A DNA stretch of 64,000 bases, taken from contig OZ024888.1 in NCBI GenBank assembly GCA_964017195.1, positions 18,640,201-18,704,200 on the forward strand, in the 5' to 3' direction. The notes beneath the pieces were generated by a model. That model was not told the DNA's origin, searched no databases, and saw nothing but the letters and a program-made list of their open reading frames with translations. Shown here piece by piece: positions 18,571-30,612 of the stretch (position 1 is its first letter; each line of letters opens with the position of its first letter). This DNA is from Siderastrea radians (Eukaryota > Cnidaria > Anthozoa > Scleractinia > Rhizangiidae). Made by a program: the position numbers and the translations under genes.

Positions 18571-20265
18571 ATGAGTTTTTACAATGGAGTATTGAATTTC
18601 AATCATTCCATGAATTCGAGAGGCCTCAGAGGCCTCAGAGGTTTACCTGGTATTGGATTTAAATTGGATGCTAATAATGATTATGATATGCAGAATAAAA
18701 AATTAGTGAATGTAAAACAAGGAACCAATAATAATGATGTAGTTACAAAAAGTCAGTTAGATAGTGAAATAGCTAAGATTCCAAGTGCGGATACAACTCA
18801 GTTTGTGAAAAAGACAGGAGCAACTATGAACGGAGACCTAATTTTACAACCACAGCCGTACCCAATTCATGGAAACACGAATAAAGCCATCTCTTATAAT
18901 GCAGCTCGGAATATATTCTTGAGTAAAAAAGAAGGCGGGTCTATGCTACAATCTTTAGACATGAACAACCATTTCATAACAAATATCAAAGACCCAGTTA
19001 ATTCAGATCATGGAGTAAATAAAAAGTATGTCGATAATCAGCTTGTGAAAAAATTAGATAAGGACACTACTATTGATATGAAAAATAATGCGATCACCAA
19101 TGTTAAATTTCCAGTAAACCAAAAAGACGTTACCACTGTAGAATATATCACTCAGAGAATCACTAACTCGCAAAAAAAATATCTCAAACTTGATGGCACA
19201 ACAAGTATGTCGGGAGACTTGAATTTAAATAACAATAAAATTGTTAACTTACAAACCGATTCAAAAAATTCGAAATCCGCAGTTAATGTTGAGTTAATGG
19301 AAAATGAAATAACAGATTTGAGAAATCTTCTCACTCAAAAAATTCATGAATCTCAGATCACTAGCTCGGGGAAAAAAGACGCCTTCAGATACTTGATGGA
19401 AAACGACGACGAATCTTCAAGTGAATCAAATATTCAGGTTTTGGGTATTGTTGATTTTCCCAATTCTCCGCATCAAATCAATAAAAAAGCTTACCAACTC
19501 AAACTCCTGTTTCAAAAAAGCTCGCCAAACCAGTACCAATCACGCCTCGGTTTCAACCTTTTCAAACTTCCAGTCGGTTACTATACTTTTGTAGTTGAAT
19601 GGTTTCCGCCGGAAATGAGTGAGTTGAGTGTTGCAGTGCAAGGCACTACGATTTCAATTTCTAATTATGCAACAAAAACATTCGAAAACTATACCAAAAC
19701 AGTTATCAATTTTCACCGATGGGGTAGCTCACCTCCACAATTTATTTATCTTGATCTATACGGTACAGTTACTTTTCCGTCACTTTTAACAATTGGACAT
19801 CTTATTGTTTATGGTGTAAAAGAAACAATTTCAAACGTTGACCCAAGTGTCTATGACACCGCTTTTGTAATTGAGAATGGAAAATTGGTGATGGAAACAG
19901 ATTTATCTTTAAACGGGCATAATTTGAGTGGTTCCGTTCATTACATAAATGGGTATTTAAATACTAAAAATGGGAACACATTTTTATTAAATGGTTGTGA
20001 TAAAATAATTATTCCAAATCATAGCCACATATTAACTATAACAGTGCTCTATTTCAAAGTCAAAAGTAAATATAAGCCTATTTCTTTAAAAGTAAAACAC
20101 AGTGACCATTTAACTCAATCAATCACTTACACTTCAACCCAATCAACTAAATCACAGACAATAAATATCAATTTAGTACTAGCGTTTGGTCATATGGGTG
20201 TGGAATTGGCTTCGGTTATGAAAAATCAAGAACTCTTAATGTTGATTGAATACAGAGTGCCATAA
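18571..20265 (+). CDS. Fibre-like protein with collagen-like start
   Basis: 564 residues. A short collagen-like run GLRGLRGLPGIG (residues ~18-29) is followed by several shaft repeats of the phage/adenoviral fibre type: MNGDLIL, LDMNNHFITNIKDPV then GVNKKYVDNQL, ITNVKFPVNQKDV, MSGDLNLNNNKIVNL (residues ~85-250). The C-terminal ~300 residues are beta-rich with no recognised family and would be the receptor-binding head. Repeats spelling (M/L)xGDLxLNNxKIxNL and VNKKYVD are typical of trimeric tail fibres. A host-attachment role is inferred from architecture. Confidence 0.75.
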   Translation: MSFYNGVLNFNHSMNSRGLRGLRGLPGIGFKLDANNDYDMQNKKLVNVKQGTNNNDVVTKSQLDSEIAKIPSADTTQFVKKTGATMNGDLILQPQPYPIHGNTNKAISYNAARNIFLSKKEGGSMLQSLDMNNHFITNIKDPVNSDHGVNKKYVDNQLVKKLDKDTTIDMKNNAITNVKFPVNQKDVTTVEYITQRITNSQKKYLKLDGTTSMSGDLNLNNNKIVNLQTDSKNSKSAVNVELMENEITDLRNLLTQKIHESQITSSGKKDAFRYLMENDDESSSESNIQVLGIVDFPNSPHQINKKAYQLKLLFQKSSPNQYQSRLGFNLFKLPVGYYTFVVEWFPPEMSELSVAVQGTTISISNYATKTFENYTKTVINFHRWGSSPPQFIYLDLYGTVTFPSLLTIGHLIVYGVKETISNVDPSVYDTAFVIENGKLVMETDLSLNGHNLSGSVHYINGYLNTKNGNTFLLNGCDKIIIPNHSHILTITVLYFKVKSKYKPISLKVKHSDHLTQSITYTSTQSTKSQTININLVLAFGHMGVELASVMKNQELLMLIEYRVP

Positions 20266-20306
20266 ACATTTTTTTCATTCATTATATATCACAATGCGGA
20301 ACATAT

Positions 20307-20500
20307 CAAAAGAACTGTCTAACGCGTTATAAAAACAATTGAAAAACTTCAAATACAAGTTCATCTGATATTACATGACAATCTGATGACTCATCGGGAA
20401 AGTCCCTGTGGTTTTCAAGACAAAAGAACTGTCTAACGCGTTATAAAAACAATTGAAAAACTTAATGACTCATTTCCTCGGGAAAGTCCCTGTGGACTAA
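20307..20500. repeat. 114-bp direct repeat after the fibre gene
   Basis: A block beginning CAAAAGAACTG occurs at 20307 and again at 20421. Each copy carries the perfect palindrome TAACGCGTTA (20320-20329, 20434-20443) and a later GGGAAAGTCCC. It lies between the fibre stop codon and the right TIR. Confidence 0.85.
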
Positions 20501-20506
20501 TTAAAA

Positions 20507-21158
20507 GTGGTGAATAAAATATCACTCAGCTGCTTTGATGATAAAAGATATATTCATAAAAATGGTGTAACAAGTTATGCTTACGGTCATAATGAACTTT
20601 GAAATTTAACAGAAAAGTTTTCTGTTAAATTCAACAAAAGATTCACCGCTGCGCTCGCATTCTCAGCTGAAAAGTTTCCCAAAAGATTCGCCAAAGATTG
20701 ACCGCTGCGCTGGTAGCCCCCCCCGAACAGAAAAGTTTACCAAAAATTCTCCAAAGATTCTCCAAAAAATTAACCGCTGCGTTGGTAAATCTTTGGTGAA
20801 ATTGCGTGGGAATATTCGAATAGGTTTGCTGAAATGTTGGTAAAATCTTCTGAAGATTCTCCAAAGACTGACCGCTGCGCTGGTAGCCTCAAGTTGCTAA
20901 ATTTTAGCAGAAAAATTCGCTCAAAAATTCACCAAAGATTTGACTGCTGTGTTCGAATTTAGCAGAAAGATTCTCCACGGATTTGACCGCTGTGTTCGAA
21001 TTCTCACTGAAAGATTCTCCACGGATTTGACCGCTGTGTTCGAATTCTCACTGAAAAGTTTCCTGTTCGAAATTTAGCAGAAAATTTGGCTCAAAAATTA
21101 GCTCAAAGATTCTCCAAAAATTAACCGCTGCGCTGGTAGCCCCAAGTTGCTAACTACT
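20507..21158 (-). repeat. Polinton 1 right terminal inverted repeat
   Basis: Mirror of 6021-6673. The inner end repeats the last ~30 codons of PolB without the rest of the gene, so it is a dead end copy. ACCGCTG occurs at least seven times (near 20645, 20701, 20772, 20870, 20985, 21030, 21124). Confidence 0.95.
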
Positions 21159-21164
21159 TGTCTA
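21159..21164. repeat. Target site duplication, Polinton 1 right
   Basis: TGTCTA, identical to 6015-6020. Confidence 0.95.
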
Positions 21165-21178
21165 TTTATTATTATTAC

Positions 21179-21228
<50 letters not shown>
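21165..21228. repeat. (ATT)n microsatellite
   Basis: Nearly uninterrupted ATT units directly beside the Polinton 1 target site. Confidence 0.95.
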
Positions 21229-21230
<2 letters not shown>

Positions 21231-21569
21231 TGTTTGAGTAGAGTTTGGTCAAATTAAAGTAATTCTTACAATCATGCATTCATTAGTTTGTGCAGTATAG
21301 GACGTTTTGTGCATTGTTACACAAAGAATAACAGAAGAGGACATTTCGTGAGCTTTGCATACTGGAATAGTAGTGTCGAACCTCTTGAACGGGTTCTATG
21401 TACAGTTCGGTGGTTCGCTTTAAGACTACTATGATGAAAAGAAATGTGAATTTTGTTCTCTTCATATTTCGAAATATAAGTACACAGTATTTACCATGCA
21501 ACGTTTCAGGCCAAAGTTCGAAAGGAAAGTTCGATTACTTAGACTATAAGTTTCGAATTCGGCTTGCAG

Positions 21570-21870
21570 CCATTACTCTGTTCAAAAATGGCGATTGCAC
21601 CAAAGAAAGCATCAATGAATTGCAAAGTTTTCATTCACAGTTCACCGAAAAGGGGTGGCGTTTATTTTAAGCGAAAAAGTTTTGTTTGCATGCACCGGAA
21701 GAAGACTCTTTTTGGAGACTCTGTTGTTTGCTCTCTGCATTTTACGGCCGAACGTTTCTGTCAAGCATTCTTTGAGAAAGGTGCAAAGAAATATTTAAAA
21801 CCAGGCTCAGTTCCAGCCATCAAGAAGAAAACATCAGCAACCACATCTGAGCGGGATCATCGAGTGATGA
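21570..21870 (+). pseudogene. Possible THAP zinc-finger fragment
   Basis: The frame from 21564 contains CKVFIHSSPKRGG, then VVCSLHFTAERF and KKYLKPGSVPAI, which resembles the second half of a THAP domain (CxxH pair, then the LKPxxVP box). The initial cysteine pair is not in the same frame and the frame ends near 21896. Probably a broken THAP exon; a P-element-like origin is possible. Confidence 0.45.
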
Positions 21871-21900
21871 GTGAATATTCACTTTGCCGTTTGTGCTAGC

Positions 21901-24900
21901 ATCACCTTAAGCTTACTACACGTACGGTGAGAACCACACTCCCCCGCTCACCTGAGAGATCCTTCGCTCGGTCATCTTGTGTATATATAAATTCCAACAG
22001 ATTTTCGATTACTTGCAGAGTATATACCTGTTCCCCTTTTCTGTATAGCCGCTAAGCCGGCTCTGCGATACGCAGAAATTGCTTATTCAACTTAGTCAAG
22101 CGGTACACGTTATGCAGAACATAACCAAATATCACAGTGCATTCCTCGTTATATAATTGTGTCCCGCTAAAACCTCCACAAGAAGAATATATTATTTGAG
22201 CCTTTTTTAAATTACTGAACCACAACAGAACATAACCGAACCGATCGGATCTGATCGAACTCCTTCTTTGAGATTCCCCGCTTATCACTAACCTAGTGAT
22301 GATGATGATGATGATGATAAACTTTATTAATGTGTCAAGGCCACATAGCCTGGAAAAATCCCATACTAATTTGGGGACACAATTAATAGATATTAAAAAT
22401 ATGTAGAAAGAAAATTTATAATACTTAGAGCTATATAAAATATTTATGATAGTCAGATATTAAAAATATTTATAAAGAGAATTTAACATACTTAAAGCTA
22501 TATAAAATAATGATAATGAGTAGATATTAAAAATATGTAAAAAGAGAATTAAAAATACTTAAAACTGTATAAAATAATTATGAGGAGCAGAGGGAACAGC
22601 CCTTGCAGCCATCATCTATGAGCAGACTAGTGATAAAAAACACGAGGTTACTCTACTTTGGGATCACTACGCTTATTTAGGCTCACGGATTTTGCCAATA
22701 CAAACCAACGTAAAAGTACAACGTGCTTTAAAATCAACGGGAAAATTCCTAAACTCGGTCTGTTTACCGATTCGAGTCACTTTGTCATTTTTTTTCAAGT
22801 CAGAGGAAACGCTCGTAAGCGATACATTTATCATTTGCATTTATTAGAAAATCACACAATAGATAATACGAGCGGCATTATCAGCTCGAACGAAATCGAG
22901 CGATCTTTACATCGAACTTAATCGAACGATAAAGTTCCATTTTGCTCGGTTATCGAACAAAATCGGACAGAAAATTTTTTGTGAGTTCGATTTTGTTCGA
23001 AAATCGAACCGAAATCCGAAATTAAGAGTGTTGATCCCGGCGGACGTGTGAAATAGAAACGCTACATCTTAACAATGTAGTCTTGCTTATGGTTGCATTT
23101 AGCATTATGAGATGAACTACAGTACAGTAAATGTCCGAAAGAGTAGATGGAGAGCTGGCCGCGCAGTCAGTGTTTCCATCAATCCAGACAATTTTAAGGA
23201 TGCGGCAAGCAAAGGAAATACGTCGTATGCTGGAATCGAAAGGAATCCATGCTAAAATAAGGACGTGGTAGCGCACTTTTGCCTTTTATGAGATGATATT
23301 AAAGACTGAAAACGACAAAATAGTGGCTGAAACTTATAGATTAATGGAGGCGTTATTCTAAATGAAGAAAAATATAGTTAGACTTGCAGCTGATCTGCCT
23401 ATGGACAATAATGAACGTTCGACGAAATTACATTTTTGCAGGCCTAGATATACCGGGAATTTAAACGGCGCGTCAAAAAATGAATATGAAGAAACGCAGA
23501 GTTGGAAAATATAGGGAACAGAACTTCAGACGGTCTTGCTTGTTTCGGCTAGACGTGCGTATTATCATATCATTAAGAGTTCAGAAATGTCGTTTCAGTT
23601 TGTTTGATTCACTTGTGAGTTAATTGACTTAATTGTGAGTTCGATAACCGAACTTAATCGAACTTAATCGAACGATTGATTTCGATTGGGTTTGAAAACC
23701 GAACGTTCGATTTGTTACGCCAGGTACACTGGGCCGATGCGTGGTTGATATGTTGTTGACTGCGTCGATCACCTTTCGACATCATTAAACAATCACTATC
23801 ACCTCCCGACACCTACTTTTACTACTCAGCGGCCGCAGTTTTTTCTGGTATTTTCTGGTATTTTCTGGTGTATTCATATTGCAAGTTTTTATACGCGGGG
23901 ACTCCAAATGGAAAAATGGTAAAATGGAAAATCAAATTTAATGTCATAGTGTAGGGGCTCATGTGCAAATTCTTGACGTCCACTTCGAATTGGAATCTGG
24001 AAGTGTTAGTTTTTATGGAGGGAGGAAAACTGGAAAATCCGGAGTAAAACTCTCAGAGCAAGGAGAGAACCAGCAACAAGCTCAACCCACATGCCAACCA
24101 CTGGATGCCTCCGCTCGGCCAAAACCCTGCAGAGGCAAAAATTCATTGAGCCTGTTCAACGCATTCCGGGTAGCCACTTCTCTCAGTATAAACGTGTTCG
24201 ATGTGGCGGGGTTTTCTGCAGTTACACAACTTTTTTGGAAAATCGCAGTTTATTCCTATTAATTCGGTGTTCGCACAATTACGCAGGTGATTTACGACTC
24301 CAGATTTACTTGAATTTATTTTCTTGACCTTTCGTCTCTCCCATAAAATTCTAATTGTATGTTAGGCCCAGCTTGGCTTTCTATATTCATTCAAAAGACT
24401 TTCATTTTGGTGTCATCTGGCCTTTTTTAGTAGCGGGAGCTTATTATTGAAGGATTTATTAATTTTAGGTCTCAAATCCTTCTAACTAGATTTCAGGATA
24501 CCGCAACAAAGCTATGAATATAACAACAACAAACTAAATCCAGTATCAAGAAAAAAAGGAAGAGCAAGAAACAATTCACTGATCCATTCTTTTTTCACAG
24601 ATGAGAAGTATTAAAATTTGCTGTATTATTGGAAGGATTTTAGCGTCTTTGATTTGGGATATTTGTTTGGCTTCTTGATCTATGCTTGCATTATTTGCAG
24701 CGGCTTACTCTTCAGTAGCGAGGGGCTCCATACTGTCATCGTATAGTGCGAATTCTGCGCGTTCCGGACTACGCCAAAAAAAAAAACTTTGTTCTTAATC
24801 ACTTTCAGAAGAACTAGACGACGCATTTGACGGAGAAGACATCCATATAATCAAGAGAGGATACAAAGGGTTATGTTTGGCTCTCTGTTCTTGACTCTCC

Positions 24901-25361
24901 GTTCTTCTCTTCTCTTCTTGAGACTTGAACATCACGAACAAAAATCACGTGATTAGATATGAAACTCGCTGCATGGCATTTCTCAGTTTGCGGACTGAGT
25001 AACGGAGGAAAGGTTTAATACGGTTTTCGGACAGTTATTCCTAGGCTGTGCAAGCATATATCTACCTGATTTATCGCGGTTCATATAATAATGCATCTGT
25101 TAAACATTCAGAAGTTTTAAAAAAGTTTAAAGCAAAACGGGAAATCTTCATCGTAGTAGCATTTTTAAAATATAACCGCTGAGACGACTTCATAAGCTCA
25201 AACGAGTTTCATTTCATTTGGGCAACATATTATTTGCCCAAAACTGATTGATACAATATGTCTACAAAGAACAGTGGGTGGTCCAACCATAAGCTTGGTT
25301 GTCTCCCCGCAATGAGAAAGATATCACTGAAAAGACATTAAAAATATCGAGCCAAACGTAC
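21901..25361. other. Intronic DNA with short repeats, no gene recognised
   Basis: A GAT microsatellite near 22296-22318 is followed by three 67-bp direct repeats (22388-22588). TTCGATAACCGAAC-type repeats occur around 22900-23010 and 23640-23710 and may be ends of an unnamed transposon. None of the open frames shows a domain. Confidence 0.5.
22388..22588. repeat. Three 67-bp tandem repeats
   Basis: Copies start at 22388, 22455 and 22522, each with AGATATTAAAAATAT and CTATATAAAAT-like text. Confidence 0.85.
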
Positions 25362-25433
25362 AGGCCCCTTAATCTTTGAAGACCGGCAAATATATCCACA
25401 GGAAGTCTCCGGATGATATTTGAACTCAGATCC
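25362..25433 (-). CDS. LRR exon (72 bp)
   Basis: Acceptor TTTGCAG and donor GTACGTTTGG bound a 72-bp phase-2 exon. The 24-residue unit begins DLSSNIIRRLPVDIF and ends LQRLRGL, a canonical extracellular-type LRR. Its downstream neighbour is 4345-4416, across Polinton 1. Confidence 0.85.
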
Positions 25434-25630
25434 CTGCAAAAAGTTATAACTTTAAAACTAAAACAGAAACGATAAACTTCTTTATAGTAAGCATTTCTTC
25501 TGCAGTTCTCATACATGATTTCCTGCCCAGCATAGTGTTAGACAACTTGTTCAACTGCACACAACTATGTTGAGTTGCGCTTCCACGATCACAGCAAAGA
25601 ATAAATGTTGGAACCTGTTGACTTAAAAGT

Positions 25631-26216
25631 TTAACCCTATTTAGCCTGGGGGGGGGGGGGGGGCACATTGTGCCCGCGCTGACTTTAACGAATTATTACT
25701 TTTAAACAGCTAGAGGAATTATTACCAAATCTTGTGACTTTTCCTAAAATTTATAAGAGAAATTTTCCTTTGTCAATGATGTGTCTATGATGATTGACGT
25801 TTCCATAGCAGCCGTCTACTCACGAGGTGTTTTGACTATTTTCCGTCTTTTTTCAGTCTTTTTTTCAGTTTTTCCCCTTCGTTTGTAAGAAGGTAATTCT
25901 TTACTTTTTGCACTTGTTTTAATTAAGTATGTTTCTAAGTACAAATTCATATATTTTTCGATGACGTCATTGTCAACTGTATGACTGTATGCTCGGGATT
26001 CAAGATGGCGGCTCAAAATTCAAAATGACTGCTTTGTGACATCATTGTGACGCCATAAAACGTCATAATCGGCACGTCATAAACCCCATCTGTTAAGCTG
26101 ATGACGTACTAAAAACGTGCTAAGTTTCATCACAAGAGCGTCAATACTTTTGAGATCTATAGGGGGGCCCCAGGCTCAGAAACTAAAAAAAAAGAGCCCG
26201 GGCGAAATAGGGTTAA
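25631..26216. mobile_element. TTAA-flanked MITE (piggyBac-like)
   Basis: TTAA at 25631-25634 and 26213-26216 flank a 578-bp unit whose ends are CCCTATTTAGCCTGGG and the imperfect complement of CCCTATTTCGCCCGGG. There is no coding capacity. A related end in the opposite orientation is at about 28440-28482. TTAA duplication plus CCC ends is the piggyBac pattern. Confidence 0.65.
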
Positions 26217-26877
26217 AGCGCTGAACACTTAGCCCAACATCCTGTTGCAACTGTGGATGTTGTTGACCACCACTAGATCAACGAGAATCAGCGAGATTAG
26301 TAGTAATAGAGGTACGAAGATAAGCCCGTTACTGCCTAAGCATTAGTGCGTAGTAGCCAGGTAAATATCTAGATAAATCATTGATAGTGGAGCTCCTTTC
26401 GGTGGCCGAAGGCTGCAAGAGCGGACCACCATACTCAAAGAAATTTGAATATATATGTATATCCATGCGAGTCAATTGTGATCGTCATCACGCGACCGTA
26501 CGACAGTACTGTGAAATGTTACCTTAAAATCGAACCACCTTTTTTGAGACTTGAAGTAAAAAAGATGTACTTTAATATGCTTCTCTGGAAGCTCTTCAAT
26601 TTCTTCTAAATACGACGTCCAGTTAAAGGCAGTTCCTCAGGTCTTTTCGTTTTCATGATGAGCTATCACGGGGAATGTATTCAGTCGAAGAATGTAAAAT
26701 TACCGTGCTGACCGAAAATGAAGCGTTCGAGAAACCAGAAGACATTTTGTTGACTTCAGACTTGCTATGAGTTAAGGGGCAAAGGAGCTCCGCTATTAAC
26801 TCGAATTATATAAAAAAAAACTTTGAACATTAGGTACAGCTGTTTCCAAGATATTTAAAGTATCAAACCAAACCTAC

Positions 26878-26949
26878 AGATGACTCAACCCTTTAAAGCT
26901 TGAGAATATATCTAGCGGAAGTATCCGAATTATGTTTGAGCTCAGATCC
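26878..26949 (-). CDS. LRR exon (72 bp)
   Basis: Acceptor TTTTTGCAG, donor GTAGGTTTGG; 72 bp, phase 2, open. The unit begins DLSSNIIRILPLDIF and ends FKGLSHL. Confidence 0.85.
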
Positions 26950-28848
26950 CTGCAAAAATAAGCATAACGTAAATGACGGTACAGTTCACATACATGATTT
27001 CGTACCCAACTCAGTGATAAGCGTAAACTGAGTGTGTGAAGCTGTTGACTCAATAGTTTGATGATCCCCTTTGTTAATAAGACTTCGAAGAGCCAGATGT
27101 TTGAAGTAATAACAAATAAATTTATGCCGATATTTTTGAGCTATATATTCATGTCTCATGCGATCTCGAGCAGATATACCGACTGCTAATACGACAAAAA
27201 ACGTCAAAAGCAAAATTGAAATGTTAAAAAGACAATGGCATTATAAGTGATAGGATTCCGTACTCAAATTAAGTTTCAAAACAAATGGGGCGAATTATTC
27301 AGAATGCTAAATAAAACAAGAGCATTTCTAGTTCTCATGCAAACGAATCACTCGTTCATTCGCTCGAGTAAACCAGATGCAAAGCCTTAGATACTTTTCA
27401 TTACCCTATAAAAGAAAATGCCACACTTGGAAGGGACAGCACACCTAATACGAGTGATTGCTTTAATTAATTGCTTGGAAAAACATCATTGAAACTATTC
27501 GTTAGATTCTGACTGAAACTGTCGGCTTTACTTTGAGTGAGATATTGTTCAACTCTATAACAGGTATTTGTTGTCACTTTCTTCCGGATTGTTTCAAGAT
27601 CCTAGACTTTGTGGCTACTAAGTTTCACGTTAAACGAAAAGGATTATGTATATTAACCAGGAAATGAAACACATGAACCTGACACTTTCCTTGTAAGTCT
27701 CCCCCACGTCATATATTTAAACTCTCATGTACGCAATATTATAAATGCAATGTAACGAATTCAAATTACTCAGGCACGATAAAATTCAAGGGTGATTAAA
27801 ATACGTTACACTAATGATGACGGATGTACCGTCGAAACATGTCTGCAAAATTATAACCAGTTGTTGTTTGTGAGAATATCTATATTTTTGCTGCTTTCTA
27901 GACCTTTTGCACTACTTTCATTTTGAAAGCAAAGGAAAGAGAAAGATCGTGCTATCATTAAACTGTAGTGGTCAATTTATCAGTTTTTTTTTTGTTTTTG
28001 ATTTTTTAAACTCTTTTAAATAAAAAAAAGTTGGAGTGCGTTTGTGCATTGTGAAGATGAAATTGTAATTCTCCTTAGTTGTTGGCCCCTAGAGTACAGC
28101 ACATTTCAATTGAGGTAACAATACGGTGAGGTTTTCAAACGGCGGCCATCTTGGATCCGCCATCTTGGACTTCTGGATTTTTCCAAAACTGACCAAGAAG
28201 TAACCAAACCCAATAAAAGAACACGAACACGATATTAAAATGTGAACCTTTGTCTTTTTAAAAAAAGGAAAAAATAAAGGTGTGAAAAAGTGGTTGGCAT
28301 GGTAATGTCACCTATGAAGGAGAAGCTGTTGCTATGCCGAATTGTTACCAGTTAAATCTGGGGAAAATGCACCAAGTTTGGTGGTTTTAGCTTGCTTATT
28401 GAAAAAAAAAGTTATAAACGTGCAAATTAAAGTAACTGCGGGCACAATCTCTCCCCCCCAGGTCTGAATAGGGTTTAAAAAAACGGCTTTCAGCCAATTG
28501 AGTTCAAGAAGAGTTCTCTTGAAACTACAGTTGTTCTCACTAACTCACTGAACACAACGCTGTACGTTGCTCTTGGTAACGACTTGACAGACTTTTAAAC
28601 GTAAAAACGGTTGTTTAGTTCAGCTTTAAATCTAGATCTTTCTGTCGCGGAAGTTGACATTGTTTCTTTTAACAATGAATTTTTGCTCAGGCAGAAGGCA
28701 TTGTACTGCTAACATTTTTTCGGAAAAAAAAAGGCTTTCGGGAGACTCCAAACACCCGTAAAGTATGGAGGGAAAATAATATATGTTTTTCGGGCGCGTA
28801 GTATAATTTGGGCGCTTTGAGGAAAGCCCAGAACTGTTTTCAGAAGCT
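26950..28848. other. Intronic DNA, no gene recognised
   Basis: AT-rich. It includes a sequence end at ~28440-28482 related to the MITE at 25631-26216. No frame with a recognisable domain. Confidence 0.5.
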
Positions 28849-29072
28849 TGTTTAAACGGAAGTTTCGTGACAGCATGTCATTGTTCATTGTTGTTAGCAT
28901 CACGAGATTTTTAATACTTGAAATCGGAGACGCGAGTGATTACGCAATGGGTTTTTCGGTTGAATCGAGAGAATGGGACGCGTTGTAACTTGAAGAGAAT
29001 AAAACAAGGATTTGTCGAGTACAAGTGAGTTATGAGTGGGTGAGTTTAGGTGTATCCAACAAGTTCGGTGCA
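28849..29072 (+). repeat. BEL/Pao 5' LTR
   Basis: Begins TGTTTAAACGG and ends AAGTTCGGTGCA; shares long blocks with 34127-34323, for example ACTTGAAATCGGAGAC and AAGAGAATAAAACAA. Confidence 0.8.
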
Positions 29073-29219
29073 TTTGTGGTGCCGGGACCAGGATCAGGGA
29101 AACGGCGGAGACAACAACAGAGGAATTCAATATTATTTGCGGTAAGATTTGGACTGACTGCGTGGCCGGAGTGGTAAAATAAACACATCCTGGAAGAAAG
29201 AAAGCAACCTTTAGAGGCG

Positions 29220-29956
29220 ATGGAGCGCCTAGAAAGAAACATCGATAGGGGGATTGCGAAATACTATATGGAGTATGGATTGAAATACTATATGGAGCTA
29301 GCTGACCAGCTTATTGGAAATAACGATTACATGGAGATGGAGATTGCCGTAAAACAAGAACCCCAAATAATCGACAAGATTATGGATCTTATTTCACAAC
29401 TGGAAGGAACGAAATTGGGCTTTGGAGTTTCGGCGCGAGATGTTCGACATTGGAAGAAGGACAAAACGAACGGTTTTTCCCTCTTCATACAGGAAAAGGA
29501 CAAAATTTGCGAGATACTGTCGGCTAGTCAAAGAGAAAGGACGGCGAAATCGAGAAACGAAATTGGGAGGCCAAACGAAGGTGCGAGGAGCGCGTGACAC
29601 GAGAACTACAACAAAAAGAGAAGGGATTCTGGGAAGAGAAGTTCAGAGCTGCGTTACGCGTGGCAGAGCAAAAGTTGGAGATGAAAAAGGCCGCGATAAC
29701 GACTCACGCGAAGCTTCCCAAGTTAAAGGTCACACCATTTAAGGGCACTTCATCAGATTGGGTCCGATACGAGAATATGTTCATCACGCAAGTCCACAGC
29801 CGACCAGATTCAAACGAAGAGAAATTTGGTTACTTGCTTGACATGGTCGCCCCCAAGGTAAGGAAAGAATTTCTTACCTTAACCCCGGTACCTTGGGCTA
29901 CAAAACGGAGTGGGAAAGATTACAAAAGAAATGCGGGCAAACTTAGCTTCATGTAA
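29220..29956 (+). pseudogene. BEL/Pao gag region
   Basis: Two frames make up this region. The first starts MERLERNIDRG. The second (from 29594) has AKLPKLKVTPFKGTSSDWVR and NEEKFGYLLDM, the conserved gag block of BEL/Pao elements (DUF1759-like). A frame change separates them, so no intact gag exists. Confidence 0.75.
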
Positions 29957-30387
29957 ATGCCCACATGGACGCAATCATAAACTTGACGTCAGTGAAAAAA
30001 ATAGTTTCGATAAAGTAAGAGATTTCTGAAAAAGAAATGAAAAGCTAGCAAAAATTACGATGCCTCGCAAACCTTGGGGGAGGCGAACATGTTGAGGGGG
30101 TTCGTGGTCACCACACTGAAGAAACTACCCCAAGTAAAACCCGACCTTGTTAGAGTAGACGATAACTGGGAGGAATGGGGCAAGAAAGCTTAAAAACTTA
30201 TCGAGAGTTTGCAAAAGTGGCTGAAAAGTCGAAAAAACACCATGCGAGCCTGTGTGACAGATATACCGTAAGCGGACCGAGTGACAGCAAAGTGTTCACC
30301 GCATACAGCCATGGCTCAGAAAATTGATCGTTACCAGCCATAATTCCGCTTAAGATTCTATGAGTCACCCTGTGGGCCTACTAAGGC

Positions 30388-30591
30388 ATGGGCTATGGCA
30401 GAAATTTTATATCAAGAGAAGCAATCGAGAAGCTGAGTCTGACGCCTACGCTCCTTGAGTTGCGCCAAATCGTAACTATCAACGGTGTCAAGAAACAGTC
30501 CACGCACATATTTGACGTGAGACTTGATTCCTTAGATGATAGAGCGAGTGAGCAGGTAGAAGTCACTGTGAGTAAGATGACGGATAATTAA
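30388..30591 (+). pseudogene. BEL/Pao aspartic protease region
   Basis: The frame includes ISREAIEKLSLTP and QSTHIFDVRLDSLD, typical of the segment after the retropepsin active site in BEL/Pao polyproteins. The upstream active-site part is interrupted. Confidence 0.5.
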
Positions 30592-30612
30592 CCCTAACCC
30601 AAACAATTTTAC

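Larger units (their letters stand above)
6021..21158. mobile_element. Polinton 1 (Maverick/adintovirus-like), complete
   Basis: A 15,138-bp element starting AGTAGT and ending ACTACT, flanked by a perfect 6-bp duplication, with TIRs of 653 and 652 bp. It encodes PolB, integrase, PLA2, adenain-like protease, major capsid protein, penton-like protein, packaging ATPase and a fibre-like protein, i.e. the full Polinton core. All core frames are open apart from an integrase without a clear start codon. Base composition is clearly more AT-rich than Polinton 2, and the two elements' proteins are only distantly alike, so they are separate lineages. Confidence 0.97.
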
